The translations under genes were made by a program, and so were the position numbers. Of a DNA stretch of 64,000 nucleotides, positions 7,949 through 17,483 are shown piece by piece. Under the pieces are notes generated by a model. It saw only the letters and a list, made by a program, of their open reading frames with translations. It had not been told where the DNA came from and did not search any database. Every line of letters starts with the position of its first letter. Within the stretch, counting starts at the first letter, position 1. Source of the stretch: Intestinimonas timonensis (GTDB taxonomy: Bacteria > Bacillota > Clostridia > Oscillospirales > Oscillospiraceae); NCBI RefSeq assembly GCF_900626145.1, contig NZ_LR130817.1, positions 211,643 to 275,642 on the forward strand, read 5' to 3'.

Positions 7949-8665
7949 ATGCTTGCCACCGTCATCAATGCCGTGCTCGTCCTGATCGGAAGCATCCTGG
8001 GCGTGCTCTTTAAAAATCGGATCGGCGCCCGGTTCAATACCATCCTTACCCATGCGCTGGGTCTGTGCGTCCTGGGCATTGGTGTTACCTCCGCCATCGC
8101 CACGGAGAATACGCTGTGCGTCATTGTCTGCATGGTCTTGGGGACCATCCTTGGCGAGGCCATCCGCATCGAGGACCGGCTGGACGCGGCAGGGGAGCTG
8201 CTCCGTCGGAAGCTGGCCGGCGGAGAGAGTGGCGGCAGCAGCCGGTTTACCGAAGGCTTTGTGACTGCTGCCGTGCTGTTCTGTGTGGGCTCCATGGCCA
8301 TCATGGGCTCTATGGAGGCCGGTATCCAGGGGAAATACGATATTCTGATCTCCAAGGGCGTCATTGACGGTGTGACCTCCATTACGCTGGCCTCTGCCAT
8401 GGGTGTGGGCGTGGCCTTTTCCGTCCTGCCGCTGATGATCTATCAGGGGGGACTCACCCTCCTGTTCGCCCAGGTAGGCCCCTTCCTGGACAGCGCCGCC
8501 ATCACGGAAATGAGCGCCGTAGGCGGCACCATCATTGTGGGCATCGCCATCAATATGCTTGGGCTGGGCAAGGCCAAGATCCGGGTGGGAAATATGCTGC
8601 CGGCCATCTTCCTGCCGCTGCTCTATCTGCCGGTGTCCCAGTGGATCTCCGGGTTGGCAGGGTGA
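7949..8665 (+). CDS. DUF554 family membrane protein
   Basis: The 238-residue protein matches the DUF554 family of integral membrane proteins. It begins LATVINAVLVLIGSILGVLF, contains LGTILGEAIRIEDRLD after the second segment and ends in hydrophobic helices (MLPAIFLPLLYLPVSQW). Its function is unknown; a transport role is often assumed. I placed the start at ATG 7949, preceded by AAAGAAGG, because the upstream open frame crosses the preceding terminator and promoter. It is a single-gene unit. Confidence 0.85.
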   Translation: MLATVINAVLVLIGSILGVLFKNRIGARFNTILTHALGLCVLGIGVTSAIATENTLCVIVCMVLGTILGEAIRIEDRLDAAGELLRRKLAGGESGGSSRFTEGFVTAAVLFCVGSMAIMGSMEAGIQGKYDILISKGVIDGVTSITLASAMGVGVAFSVLPLMIYQGGLTLLFAQVGPFLDSAAITEMSAVGGTIIVGIAINMLGLGKAKIRVGNMLPAIFLPLLYLPVSQWISGLAG

Positions 8666-8811
8666 CAAATCCACCATAACGGGAATTTGGCGGCCAAGAT
8701 GTTCCCAAAAAACGGGAAAATTGGTGCTACCACATAAAAATGATGCGAAAAAAAGCCTTTTATTTTGTAAATACTTGTGCTTTTGAAACAAAAATTTTCC
8801 CTTTTGCCCTC

Positions 8812-8840
8812 TTGCGCAGTAGGCAGAAACGGTCTATACT
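8812..8840 (+). promoter_or_regulatory. Promoter of crt
   Basis: TTGCGC (8812-8817), 17 nt and TATACT (8835-8840) lie about 60 nt upstream of the crt start. An AT-rich stretch (8700-8815) precedes it. Confidence 0.6.
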
Positions 8841-8900
8841 GATACTTGCGAAAGGCCTGGTGGGAAGGGCTGCATCGCATTACAAAGGAGGTAGCAAACT

Positions 8901-9677
8901 ATGGGATTTGTCAAAGTTGAACAGCAGGGTCACGTTGGTATTTTGACCATTGACCGTCAGGAAGCCCTGAACGCCCTCAACAGCCAGGTGCTCAGCGACC
9001 TGGATGCGGCTATCGATGAAGTGGCCGCCAATGATGATATCTATGTAGTGATCCTCACCGGCGCCGGCCGTTCCTTCGTCGCTGGTGCCGATATCGGTGA
9101 GATGCGGGACCTCACCTCCATCAGCGGCAAGAAGTTCGGTGTCCACGGCGGCAGCGTCTTCCTGAAGCTGGAGAATATGGCCAAGCCCGTCATCGCCGCG
9201 GTGAACGGTTTTGCTCTGGGCGGCGGCAACGAGCTGTGCATGGCCTGTGACATCCGTCTGGCCAGCGAGAAGGCCAAGTTTGGTCAGCCCGAGGTTGGCC
9301 TGGGCATCACCCCCGGTTTCGCCGGCACCCAGCGTCTGCCCCGCATCGTGGGTATCTCCAAGGCTATGGAGCTGATCCTCACCGCCAAGGTCATCGGCGC
9401 TGCCGAGGCCAAGGCCATCGGCCTCGTGAGCGAGGTCTATCCTTCCGAGGAGCTGATGCCCAAGGCTATGGAGCTGGCCAACGCCATCTGTGCCAATGCT
9501 CAGATCGCCGTGCAGGAGTCCAAGCGCTGCATCCGTATGGGCATGCAGACCGACATCGCCACCGGTTCCGCCTTTGAGGCTGAGGCCTTTGGCGTTTGCT
9601 TCGGTACTGAGGATCAGACCGAGGGTATGAGCGCATTCCTGGAGAAGCGTGCTGAGAAGCATTTCCAGAACAAGTAA
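8901..9677 (+). CDS. crt: Crotonase (3-hydroxybutyryl-CoA dehydratase)
   Basis: This 258-residue enoyl-CoA hydratase family enzyme interconverts 3-hydroxybutyryl-CoA and crotonyl-CoA in the butyrate pathway. The oxyanion-hole region is FALGGGNELCMACDIR (about residues 104-119), and the second catalytic Glu is in GQPEVGLGITPGFAG (about 129-143). AAAGGAGG lies 9 nt before the ATG. The adjacent hbd supports this substrate over other acyl-CoAs. The last 34 nt of the gene, stop codon included, are repeated at 9834-9867 after a small structured repeat. Confidence 0.92.
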   Translation: MGFVKVEQQGHVGILTIDRQEALNALNSQVLSDLDAAIDEVAANDDIYVVILTGAGRSFVAGADIGEMRDLTSISGKKFGVHGGSVFLKLENMAKPVIAAVNGFALGGGNELCMACDIRLASEKAKFGQPEVGLGITPGFAGTQRLPRIVGISKAMELILTAKVIGAAEAKAIGLVSEVYPSEELMPKAMELANAICANAQIAVQESKRCIRMGMQTDIATGSAFEAEAFGVCFGTEDQTEGMSAFLEKRAEKHFQNK

Positions 9678-9833
9678 GAAAACAGGGAAAGGGCCGCACT
9701 TACCGGAGTCCCCGGCGGTCACGCCGCCAAGCGTTTTGGCCGCAGGACAAAACCTTGAAATCGACGGAATTCATTTCCGGCGATTTGAGTGAGATCACGG
9801 GGCCCCTGCAAAAGCGCCGCTTTTGCGGGGAAG
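9678..9833 (+). repeat. Structured repeat family A, copy 1 (156 nt), between crt and hbd
   Basis: The insert carries successive hairpins: CGGCG/CGCCG (about 9713-9726), CAAGCGTTTTG with CAAAACCTTG (9728-9757), GGAA/TTCC with loop TTCAT (9765-9777), and CCCCTGCAAAAGC with GCTTTTGCGGGG (about 9802-9830). The copy at 38021-38181 shares the hairpin order, the loop ATTCAYTT and the joining bases. It is flanked by two copies of the crt 3' end (9644-9677 and 9834-9867; 32 of 34 identical). Confidence 0.7.
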
Positions 9834-9867
9834 GAAGCGTGCTGAGAAGCACTTCTAGAACAAGTAA
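9834..9867 (+). repeat. Second copy of the crt 3' end
   Basis: These 34 nt repeat 9644-9677, the last eleven codons of crt with the stop, with two changes. In the crt frame one change is silent (CAT to CAC) and the other turns CAG into TAG. It is not part of an open gene. Confidence 0.85.
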
Positions 9868-9977
9868 TACGGTTCCGGTTTATACATATGGCACCCGTTA
9901 TCGCACGTCCGGACGATCAGGTCTGGAACATGATCAGACATGATTTTAATAAAAATTGGGAAAAGGGGTATGCAATT

Positions 9978-10829
9978 ATGAAAAAGATCGTTGTCATCGG
10001 CGGCGGCACCATGGGCCTGGACATTGCTCAGGTCTTTGCCAAGAAGGGCTTTGACGTTGTGGTCCGCGACATCAACGATGACATCATCAAGGCTTCCGAG
10101 GCCCGCCTGAACAAGGGCTTGGACAAGCTGGTGTCCAAGGGCAAGCTGGACGAGGCCGGCAAGAAGGCTATCACCGACAAGATGACCTTCACCACCGATC
10201 TCAATGTTGCTGCCGATGCTGATCTGGTGGTCGAGGCCGCCGTGGAGAAGCTGGAGATCAAGAAGTCCATCTTCGCCGACTTGGACAAGATCTGCAAGCC
10301 CGAGACCATCCTGGCCACCAACACCTCCTCCATCTCCATCACCGCCATTGCCGCCGCCACTCAGCGCCCCGACAAGTTCATCGGCATGCACTTCTTCAAC
10401 CCCGCTACCGTCATGAAGCTGGTTGAGGTTATCCGCGGCGCCAAGACCTCCGACGAGACCTACAAGACCATCCACGATCTGTCCGTGGAGATCGGCAAGG
10501 AGCCCGTTGAGGTTCACGAGGCCCCCGGCTTTGTGGTCAACAAGATCCTGATCCCCATGATCAACGAGGCCGCCGACCTGCTCTACACCGGTGTTGCCAC
10601 CGCTGAGGGCATCGACACCGCTATGAAGCTGGGCGCCAACCACCCCATGGGCCCCCTGGCTCTGGGCGATCTGATCGGTCTGGATGTCTGCCAGGCCATC
10701 ATGGACACCATCTACAACGAGACCGGCGATCCCAAGTACCGCTGCTCTCTGCTCATCCGCAAGATGGTCCGTGCCGGCCAGCTGGGCCGCAAGACCGGTG
10801 TGGGCTTCTTCGACTACACCAAGAAGTAA
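9978..10829 (+). CDS. hbd: 3-hydroxybutyryl-CoA dehydrogenase
   Basis: The 283-residue protein is the standard clostridial Hbd, which reduces acetoacetyl-CoA to 3-hydroxybutyryl-CoA with NAD(P)H. The nucleotide-binding loop [14 protein letters not shown] lies at about residues 4-17. [14 protein letters not shown] carries the catalytic His, and [11 protein letters not shown] is the typical C-terminus. I took ATG 9978, preceded by AAAAGGGG, since the longer open frame begins in the duplicated crt tail region. With crt it forms the butyrate module that would also serve the lysine pathway at 31-42 kb. Confidence 0.94.
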   Translation: MKKIVVIGGGTMGLDIAQVFAKKGFDVVVRDINDDIIKASEARLNKGLDKLVSKGKLDEAGKKAITDKMTFTTDLNVAADADLVVEAAVEKLEIKKSIFADLDKICKPETILATNTSSISITAIAAATQRPDKFIGMHFFNPATVMKLVEVIRGAKTSDETYKTIHDLSVEIGKEPVEVHEAPGFVVNKILIPMINEAADLLYTGVATAEGIDTAMKLGANHPMGPLALGDLIGLDVCQAIMDTIYNETGDPKYRCSLLIRKMVRAGQLGRKTGVGFFDYTKK

Positions 10830-10848
10830 GATCTCCATATGGAGCTTT

Positions 10849-10888
10849 GAACGCGGTCCCGCCGTGCAGGCGGGCCCGCGTTCTTTTT
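10849..10888 (+). terminator. Terminator after hbd
   Basis: GAACGCGG...CCGC with GCGG...CCCGCGTTC forms a GC-rich stem followed by TTTTT. Confidence 0.85.
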
Positions 10889-10913
10889 CACTGATAGAAA
10901 GGAGTGAAAGGCT

Positions 10914-11987
10914 ATGAATCAGACACGCCTGAACCGGGTGGTGGCGAACATGGCCGCCCAGGGCCTGGAGCAGATCGTGGTAACGGCGACGGCCTCAGTG
11001 TATTATCTCACCGGCATCCATGTGGAGCCCATGGAGCGGATGCTGGCCCTGCTCATCCGGGACGACGGCAGCTGCACGCTGTACGCCAATGAGCTCTTCG
11101 CCCTCCAGCCCCAGCCCGATCTGCCTATGAAGCTGCACACCGACAGTGACGATCCTGCCGCCATCCTGGCTGCTGATCTGAAGCCGGGAAAGCTGGGGGT
11201 GGATAAGTGGTGGCCCAGCAAGTTCCTCATCGGCATCCTGAGCCGCCGCAGCGACATTGTGCCGGTGTTGGGGTCCGCCCCGGTGGACGACGCCCGGATG
11301 TGCAAGGACGCCGCCGAGATCGACGCCATGCGCCGGGCCTCCAAGATCAATGACCAGGTGATGGCGGCCACCATTGAGGCCATCCACGCCGGTGCCACGG
11401 AGAACGAGCTGGCCGGCCTGGTGGAGAAGCTCTTTAAGGACAACGGCGCCGACCGATCCAGCGAGGGCCAGCTGGTCTGCTTTGGACCAAATGGCGCCGA
11501 TCCTCACCACGGTCCCAACGACACCGTGATCAAGCGTGGGGACTCGGTGGTCATGGACATCTTCATCCCCATCGGGCGGTACTGGTGTGATATGACCCGA
11601 ACTGTCTTCTTCGGCGAGGTGAGCGAGGAAGGCCGGAAGGTATACGAGACCGTCCGGGCGGCCAATGAGGCCGCCGAGGCCATGATCCGCCCCGGTATCC
11701 CCATGCGGGACATTGACGCTGCCGCCCGAAAGGTCATTACCGACGCTGGCTATGGCCCTTACTTCACTCACCGGCTGGGCCACGGCTGCGGCCTGGAGTG
11801 CCATGAGCCCCCGGACAATTCCTCCGCCTGTGAGGTGCTCACCCGGCCGGGCATGGTCTTCTCGGTGGAGCCGGGCATCTACCTGCCGGGAAAGTTGGGG
11901 GTGCGCATCGAGGATCTGGTGTTGGTCACGGAGACCGGCTGCGAGGTCCTCAATGCCTACCCCAAGGACCTGCTGGTGGTGGAATAA
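10914..11987 (+). CDS. M24 family Xaa-Pro aminopeptidase
   Basis: The 357-residue protein has the two-domain shape of creatinase/prolidase M24 peptidases, which release an N-terminal residue ahead of proline. The pita-bread domain shows VVMDIFIPIGRYWCDMTRT with metal-binding Asp residues, FTHRLGHGCGLECHEPP with the catalytic His, and MVFSVEPGIY with a metal-binding Glu. AAAGGAG precedes the ATG. It fits the peptide-using lifestyle implied by the other peptidases in the window. Downstream lies half of a two-way terminator split by an insertion sequence. Confidence 0.87.
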   Translation: MNQTRLNRVVANMAAQGLEQIVVTATASVYYLTGIHVEPMERMLALLIRDDGSCTLYANELFALQPQPDLPMKLHTDSDDPAAILAADLKPGKLGVDKWWPSKFLIGILSRRSDIVPVLGSAPVDDARMCKDAAEIDAMRRASKINDQVMAATIEAIHAGATENELAGLVEKLFKDNGADRSSEGQLVCFGPNGADPHHGPNDTVIKRGDSVVMDIFIPIGRYWCDMTRTVFFGEVSEEGRKVYETVRAANEAAEAMIRPGIPMRDIDAAARKVITDAGYGPYFTHRLGHGCGLECHEPPDNSSACEVLTRPGMVFSVEPGIYLPGKLGVRIEDLVLVTETGCEVLNAYPKDLLVVE

Positions 11988-11991
11988 CGAC

Positions 11992-12010
11992 AAAAAAGGA
12001 CCGTGGAACA
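11992..12010. terminator. Left arm of a two-way terminator split by an IS
   Basis: AAAAAAGGACCGTGGAACA (11992-12010) is the exact inverse of TGTTCCACGGTCCTTTTTT (13327-13345). Rejoined across one GTATG they would form a terminator between the M24 peptidase gene and the convergent aldo/keto reductase gene. Confidence 0.8.
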
Positions 12011-12050
12011 GTATGTGAACAGATCCAGTAAAAACGGACAGTGACAAAAG

Positions 12051-12090
12051 CCCCCCTGATGTAGGAAAATAGACTACATCAGGGGGTTTT
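12051..12090 (+). terminator. Hairpin at the left end of the IS, ahead of orfA
   Basis: CCCCCTGATGTAG (12052-12064) and CTACATCAGGGGG (12074-12086) pair perfectly, followed by TTTT. It probably stops outside transcription from entering the transposase genes. Confidence 0.75.
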
Positions 12091-12093
12091 GTC

Positions 12094-12408
12094 ATGAAGA
12101 AACGAAATTACACACACGTTCAAATGCTTTTACCAGAGATCAAGGCCATGTTGGCAGAGGGGAAAACACAGCGGGAAGTCGCAGAATACTATGGCTTCCG
12201 GAATAAGCAGGTGGTAAAAAGACTACTTGAGCGTGAGCGCCGTAAAGAACGAAAACTGGAAGCCGGAATCCGCCCACGACCGAAAGGACGGCCGAGAAAA
12301 GATGCTGCGCCAGGAGACGTTGTGGCAGAGCAGGCCTGTGAGATCCAACGGCTTCGCATGGAAAATAAACTACTGCGGGATTTTCTGCGCTTCACAGAAA
12401 GGAAGTGA
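12094..12408 (+). CDS. IS3-family transposase OrfA
   Basis: The 104-residue protein has a helix-turn-helix (AMLAEGKTQREVAEYYGFRN) and a leucine-containing C-terminal helix (QACEIQRLRMENKLLRDFL), the DNA-binding and dimerising halves of IS3 OrfA. Its last codons overlap orfB, whose frame is -1 relative to it, so a fused OrfAB could arise by programmed frameshifting at the A-rich run near 12396-12404. The hairpin just upstream probably limits read-through. Confidence 0.9.
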   Translation: MKKRNYTHVQMLLPEIKAMLAEGKTQREVAEYYGFRNKQVVKRLLERERRKERKLEAGIRPRPKGRPRKDAAPGDVVAEQACEIQRLRMENKLLRDFLRFTERK

Positions 12409-13262
12409 GAGCAAAGGTAAAGTATCATATCATCTATCGTCACAGGACAGAGTATCCAGTGGCAGTCATGTGCAAATTCTTTGGAGTGTCCAGAAGCGGC
12501 TACTATGCTTTTGTCCATCGCCTAGGCAAGCCAGAAAAGGATGCGGCTCTTGCGGGGCTCATCGCACAGCAGCGGGAACGCAGCTTCCGCACCTACGGCT
12601 ACCGGCGGATGTGGCTGTGGCTGAAAAGCCGGAATATCTTCTGCAATCCCAAAACTGTGCTGCGAATCATGAAGAAATATGATCTGCTCTCGGAGATCCG
12701 CCGCCGCAGGAAATGGCAGCAGATGGGGCGGCAGGCACACAAATACAGGAATCTGCTGAACAGGGAGTTCCATGCGGACAAACCTAACAGCAAATGGGTA
12801 ACAGACATCTCCTACATCCACACCAGGCAGGGTGTGCTGTACCTTTCCATAATCCGGGACCTCTATGACAACAGCATCATCGCCTACAAGACTGGAACCC
12901 AGCAGACAGTGAATTTGGTTCTGGATACCGTTCATCTGGCAATGAAACAGGAGAAAAAGAGGGTCGCTGCGGAGTTGCAGCTCCACAGCGACCAAGGATT
13001 TCAGTACACCTCTGCAGCATACTTCAATCTGACTCAAGCATACGGAATCACACCATCCATGTCAAGGAAAGGAAACCCGTACGACAACGCCATGGCGGAA
13101 AATTTCTTCTCTATCCTCAAAACAGAATGTATTTACCGCCACAAACCGGCGACCTTTTCCGAAGCCAATGAGATGATTGACCGCTATATTTACTTCTATA
13201 ACCATGAGCGCATCCAGTTAAAAACTGGAGAGGCGCCGCTGGCGCGACGCCTCTCCGCTTAA
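12405..13262 (+). CDS. IS3-family transposase OrfB (DDE integrase)
   Basis: The 285-residue catalytic subunit carries all three acidic residues: Asp in NSKWVTDISYIH, Asp in LHSDQGFQYTS, and Glu in NPYDNAMAENFFSILK. An HTH_21-type segment (YGYRRMWLWLKSRN) lies in the N-terminal part. It starts at GTG 12405, overlapping the orfA stop, and is probably also made as an OrfAB fusion. The C-terminus ERIQLKTGEAP is typical. No disruption is visible. Confidence 0.93.
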   Translation: MRAKVKYHIIYRHRTEYPVAVMCKFFGVSRSGYYAFVHRLGKPEKDAALAGLIAQQRERSFRTYGYRRMWLWLKSRNIFCNPKTVLRIMKKYDLLSEIRRRRKWQQMGRQAHKYRNLLNREFHADKPNSKWVTDISYIHTRQGVLYLSIIRDLYDNSIIAYKTGTQQTVNLVLDTVHLAMKQEKKRVAAELQLHSDQGFQYTSAAYFNLTQAYGITPSMSRKGNPYDNAMAENFFSILKTECIYRHKPATFSEANEMIDRYIYFYNHERIQLKTGEAPLARRLSA

Positions 13263-13326
13263 AACTTAATCTTTCCTACTAAGGGCTCTTTTTTGTACTG
13301 TCCGCACAATCTGGGGCAGTTCAGTA

Positions 13327-13345
13327 TGTTCCACGGTCCTTTTTT
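13327..13345. terminator. Right arm of the IS-split two-way terminator
   Basis: TGTTCCACGGTCC followed by six T is the inverse of 11992-12010. Alone, each arm can no longer form the hairpin, so read-through between the IS and the neighbouring genes is possible. Confidence 0.8.
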
Positions 13346-13352
13346 GTATTTC

Positions 13353-14375
13353 TCAAATCTGCTTGCCCGCAAGGATCTCTTTGTAATCCTTGTAGTTTTC
13401 CTCCAACAGCTTGGGGGTGTCCAGGCCGTAGGGGCACTTGGCGGCGCACTGGCCGCAGTGGAGGCAGTCCTCTATTTTGGCCATCTTAGCCTGCATCTCT
13501 GGGGTGAGCTGGGCAGCCTGGGGCGCCCGGCGGATCATGAGGGACATGCGGGCGCAGTCGTTGATCTGGATGCCCACGGGGCAGGGCATGCAGTAGCCGC
13601 AGCCACGGCAGAAGCTGCCCTGGAGCTGCTCACGGTCGGCCTGGATGAGGGCTTGCCGGGCCTCGTCCAGAGCGGGGGGATCCTTCACATAGGAAAGAAA
13701 CTCCTTCAGCTCGCTCTCCCGCTGGACGCCCCAGATGGGGAGGACCTCCGGGTACTGGGCCAGCCAGGCGTAGGCAGCGGAGGAGTCCCGGATAAGACCG
13801 CCGGAGAGGGCTTTCATGGCGATGAAGCCCATGCCGGCGTCCCGGGTGGCAGTGCGGATGGCCTGATCCTTGTCGGTGGCCAGGTAACAGAAGGGGAACT
13901 GGAGGGTGGCGTACAGGCCGGAGTCGATGGCCTCCTGTGCCACCGCCAAGCGGTGGTTGGTGATGCCGATGAAGCGGATCTTACCCTGGTCTCTGGCCTT
14001 CAGCATGGCCTCGTAGAGACCGGTGCCGTCACCGGGCTTGGGGCAGAAGGTGGGGTTGTGGAACTGATAGAGGTCCACATAATCAGTTTTCAGGTTGCGG
14101 AGGCTGGTCTCCAGGTCGGCCCAGAAGCCCTCTGCCGTGACGGCGGCCGTCTTGGTTGCCAGAAAGAATTCGCTCCGGCGGTGAGAAAGGGCATAGCCGA
14201 TCTTCTCCTCGCTGTCGGTGTAGAACCGGGCGGTGTCGAAGAAGGTCATGCCGCCGTCCAGGGCCATGGTGAGGAGTTTGGCGGCCTCCTCCCGGCTCAC
14301 CCGCTGGATGGGGAGGGCACCGAAGCCGTTTTTGTTGACGGTGATGCCGGTCTTGCCCAGAGTCACAGTGTCCAT
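13353..14375 (-). CDS. Aldo/keto reductase with C-terminal ferredoxin-type cysteines
   Basis: The 340-residue protein starts with an aldo/keto reductase barrel (GFGALPIQRVSREEAAKLL, then FFDTARFYTDSEEKIG with the catalytic Asp and Tyr). It ends in a cysteine-rich part, CRGCGYCMPCP and CLHCGQCAAKCPYG, expected to bind iron-sulphur clusters. Such fusions are common in anaerobes and may draw electrons from ferredoxin; substrates are unknown. It lies just downstream of malic enzyme on the same strand (14 nt apart), so the two are probably one operon. Confidence 0.87.
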   Translation of the reverse strand: MDTVTLGKTGITVNKNGFGALPIQRVSREEAAKLLTMALDGGMTFFDTARFYTDSEEKIGYALSHRRSEFFLATKTAAVTAEGFWADLETSLRNLKTDYVDLYQFHNPTFCPKPGDGTGLYEAMLKARDQGKIRFIGITNHRLAVAQEAIDSGLYATLQFPFCYLATDKDQAIRTATRDAGMGFIAMKALSGGLIRDSSAAYAWLAQYPEVLPIWGVQRESELKEFLSYVKDPPALDEARQALIQADREQLQGSFCRGCGYCMPCPVGIQINDCARMSLMIRRAPQAAQLTPEMQAKMAKIEDCLHCGQCAAKCPYGLDTPKLLEENYKDYKEILAGKQI

Positions 14376-14389
14376 GTCATGTTCTCCTT

Positions 14390-15562
14390 TCAGATGCGGG
14401 CGATGCCCTGCTCCCGGGCCTCGTCGGCCACGGCCTTGGCCACGGCCTCGGCCACCGACTTGTCCAGCACCGAGGGGATGATATAGTCGGGGGTGAGCTG
14501 GTCGTCGGGGATGAGGGCGGCGATGGCCTTGGCGGCCCGGATCTTCATACCCTCGGTGATGTCCCGTGCCCGGACCATGAGGGCGCCCTTGAAGACGCCG
14601 GGGAAGACCAGCACGTTGTTGATCTGGTTGGGGAAGTCGCTGCGACCGGTGCCGATGACGGCGGCGCCGCCCTTTTTGGCCTCATCTGGCATGATCTCGG
14701 GGATGGGGTTGGCCATGGGGAAAACGATACCCTGGTTCATGGTGGACACCATCTCGGCGGTGACCAGGCCGGGCCGGGAGACGCCGATGAAGGCGTCGGC
14801 CCCCTTGAGGGCGTCGGCCAGGGTGCCGTGGAGGTGGTCGGGGTTGGTGACGTGGCTCATCTCCTCCTGCCCGGAGGTGAGGCCCTCGTCGCCCTCACAG
14901 ATGATGCCGTGGATGTCGCAGAGGGTGACGGTGCCGAAGCCCATGGAGAGGAGGAGCTTGGCGATGGCGATGCCGGCGGCGCCGGCGCCGTTGATGACGA
15001 TCTTCACCCTGCCCATCTCCTTGCCGGTGACCTTCACGGCGTTGAGCAGGGCGGCGGCCACCACGATGGCGGTGCCGTGCTGGTCGTCGTGGAAGACGGG
15101 GATGTCGCAGACCTCCTTCAGCCGGCGCTCCACCTCGAAGCACCGGGGGGCGGCGATGTCCTCCAGGTTAATGCCGCCGAAGCTCTTGGAGATGAGAGAA
15201 ATGGTCTCTACCAGCTTGTCCACATCCTTGGTGTCCACGCACAGGGGGATGGCGTCCACATCGCCGAACTCCTTGAAGAGGGCGCACTTGCCCTCCATGA
15301 CGGGCATGCCGGCGGCGGGACCGATGTCACCCAGGCCCAGCACGGCGGAGCCGTCGGTGATGACGGCCACCAGTTTGCTCCGGCGGGTGAGGGCGAAGGA
15401 CTTTTCATAGTCGGCCTGGATCTCCTGGCAGGGCTGGGCCACGCCGGGGGTGTAGAGGAGGGACAGGTCCTCCCGGGTCTCCACGTGCTTGCGGGCGATG
15501 ACCTCGATCTTGCCGTGGAGGGCGTAGTGGAGGTCCAGGGACTTTTGACTGATCTCATCCAT
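14390..15562 (-). CDS. Malic enzyme, NAD(P)-dependent, decarboxylating
   Basis: The 390-residue enzyme converts malate to pyruvate and CO2. Motifs include LLYTPGVAQPCQEI near the N-terminus, the catalytic region LTRRSKLVAVITDGSAVLG, the divalent-metal site FHDDQHGTAIV, and INGAGAAGIAIAKLL for nucleotide binding. I placed the start at ATG 15562 with AAAGGAAG ahead. A longer open frame to 15748 is an artefact of a repeat upstream. The neighbours fumarase and aldo/keto reductase on the same strand suggest a malate/fumarate utilisation unit. Confidence 0.9.
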   Translation of the reverse strand: MDEISQKSLDLHYALHGKIEVIARKHVETREDLSLLYTPGVAQPCQEIQADYEKSFALTRRSKLVAVITDGSAVLGLGDIGPAAGMPVMEGKCALFKEFGDVDAIPLCVDTKDVDKLVETISLISKSFGGINLEDIAAPRCFEVERRLKEVCDIPVFHDDQHGTAIVVAAALLNAVKVTGKEMGRVKIVINGAGAAGIAIAKLLLSMGFGTVTLCDIHGIICEGDEGLTSGQEEMSHVTNPDHLHGTLADALKGADAFIGVSRPGLVTAEMVSTMNQGIVFPMANPIPEIMPDEAKKGGAAVIGTGRSDFPNQINNVLVFPGVFKGALMVRARDITEGMKIRAAKAIAALIPDDQLTPDYIIPSVLDKSVAEAVAKAVADEAREQGIARI

Positions 15563-15582
15563 GGGGATAACTTCCTTTCTTT

Positions 15583-15782
15583 GAGGCTGTCGACAAAGTC
15601 GACAGCCTCTCTCAAAAATGCAAGCATTTTTTCGAAGAGATGCAGCCTGCTGCGTCGCACTCGCTACGCTCGCACACTTGCAGGCTGAGCAGAGTTTTTT
15701 CCGACGCACATGTCGCCGAAAAAAACAGATTTGATTTGATTCCGTCATCTGCGGATGACGGAACTCTGCGAGGCTCTTACAC
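15583..15782 (+). repeat. Structured repeat family B, copy 1 (200 nt)
   Basis: It lies between the malic enzyme start and the fumC stop. It holds hairpins GAGGCTGTCGAC/GTCGACAGCCTC, AAAAATG/CATTTTT, CAGCCTGC/GCAGGCTG, TTTTTTC/GAAAAAA and TTCCGTCATC/GATGACGGAA. The copy at 61560-61760 keeps the same hairpins, with paired substitutions in three of the stems. Accidental open frames through both copies share a peptide (ASHSLRSH, SSADDGTLRGS), which explains spurious ORFs here. Confidence 0.85.
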
Positions 15783-15790
15783 AGAGCCGT

Positions 15791-17158
<1,368 letters not shown>

Positions 17159-17284
17159 AAGCACCCTTCTTTCCGTGCAGATTTCTTCTCTATTTTTATA
17201 CCACACTTCCCGCCGCCCTTCCACTCTTTGGGTGACAGGGGAAAGGAAAAATGTTAGAATGGGCAAAAAAGGGGGAATTGGACT

Positions 17285-17389
17285 GTGAAATTTAGGAAAA
17301 TCGCTGCCGGTGTCCTCTCGGTGACGCTGCTGCTCACCGCCTGTGGTCCGGCGGGGGAGGGGGACCTCCTGCGCGATCTGACCGGCTGA
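17285..17389 (+). CDS. Very short lipoprotein-like ORF, possibly a truncated remnant
   Basis: Starting at GTG 17285 with AGGGGGA ahead, the frame encodes 34 residues: a signal peptide ([19 protein letters not shown]) with lipobox LTAC, then [14 protein letters not shown] and a stop. The acylated cysteine would leave only about 15 residues in the mature peptide. It could be the surviving N-terminus of a larger lipoprotein or a genuine small lipoprotein. The downstream sequence contains no continuation I can see. Confidence 0.45.
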   Translation: MKFRKIAAGVLSVTLLLTACGPAGEGDLLRDLTG

Positions 17390-17483
17390 TGGGGTGTTTC
17401 AGCGGCATTTCCAAAACGCATGCAATATGATATAATAAACACTATAACTGCGGACGCAAAAGAAGTGAGGAGGTGTTTTCCGG

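Larger units (their letters stand above)
12016..13323 (+). mobile_element. Complete IS3-family insertion sequence, 1308 bp
   Basis: The ends are imperfect inverted repeats: left TGAACAGATCCAG and CGGACAGTGACAAAA, right (inverted) TGAACTGCCCCAG and CGGACAGTACAAAA. The 5-bp target GTATG is duplicated at 12011-12015 and 13324-13328. It encodes orfA and orfB in the overlapping -1 arrangement of the family. It landed in the loop of a terminator hairpin. Both genes look intact, so it may still be active. Confidence 0.93.

Noticed and set aside
15563..15748. N-terminal extension of malic enzyme by 62 codons
   Set aside because: The extension runs through repeat B; a good ribosome-binding site and the family start point lie at 15562.
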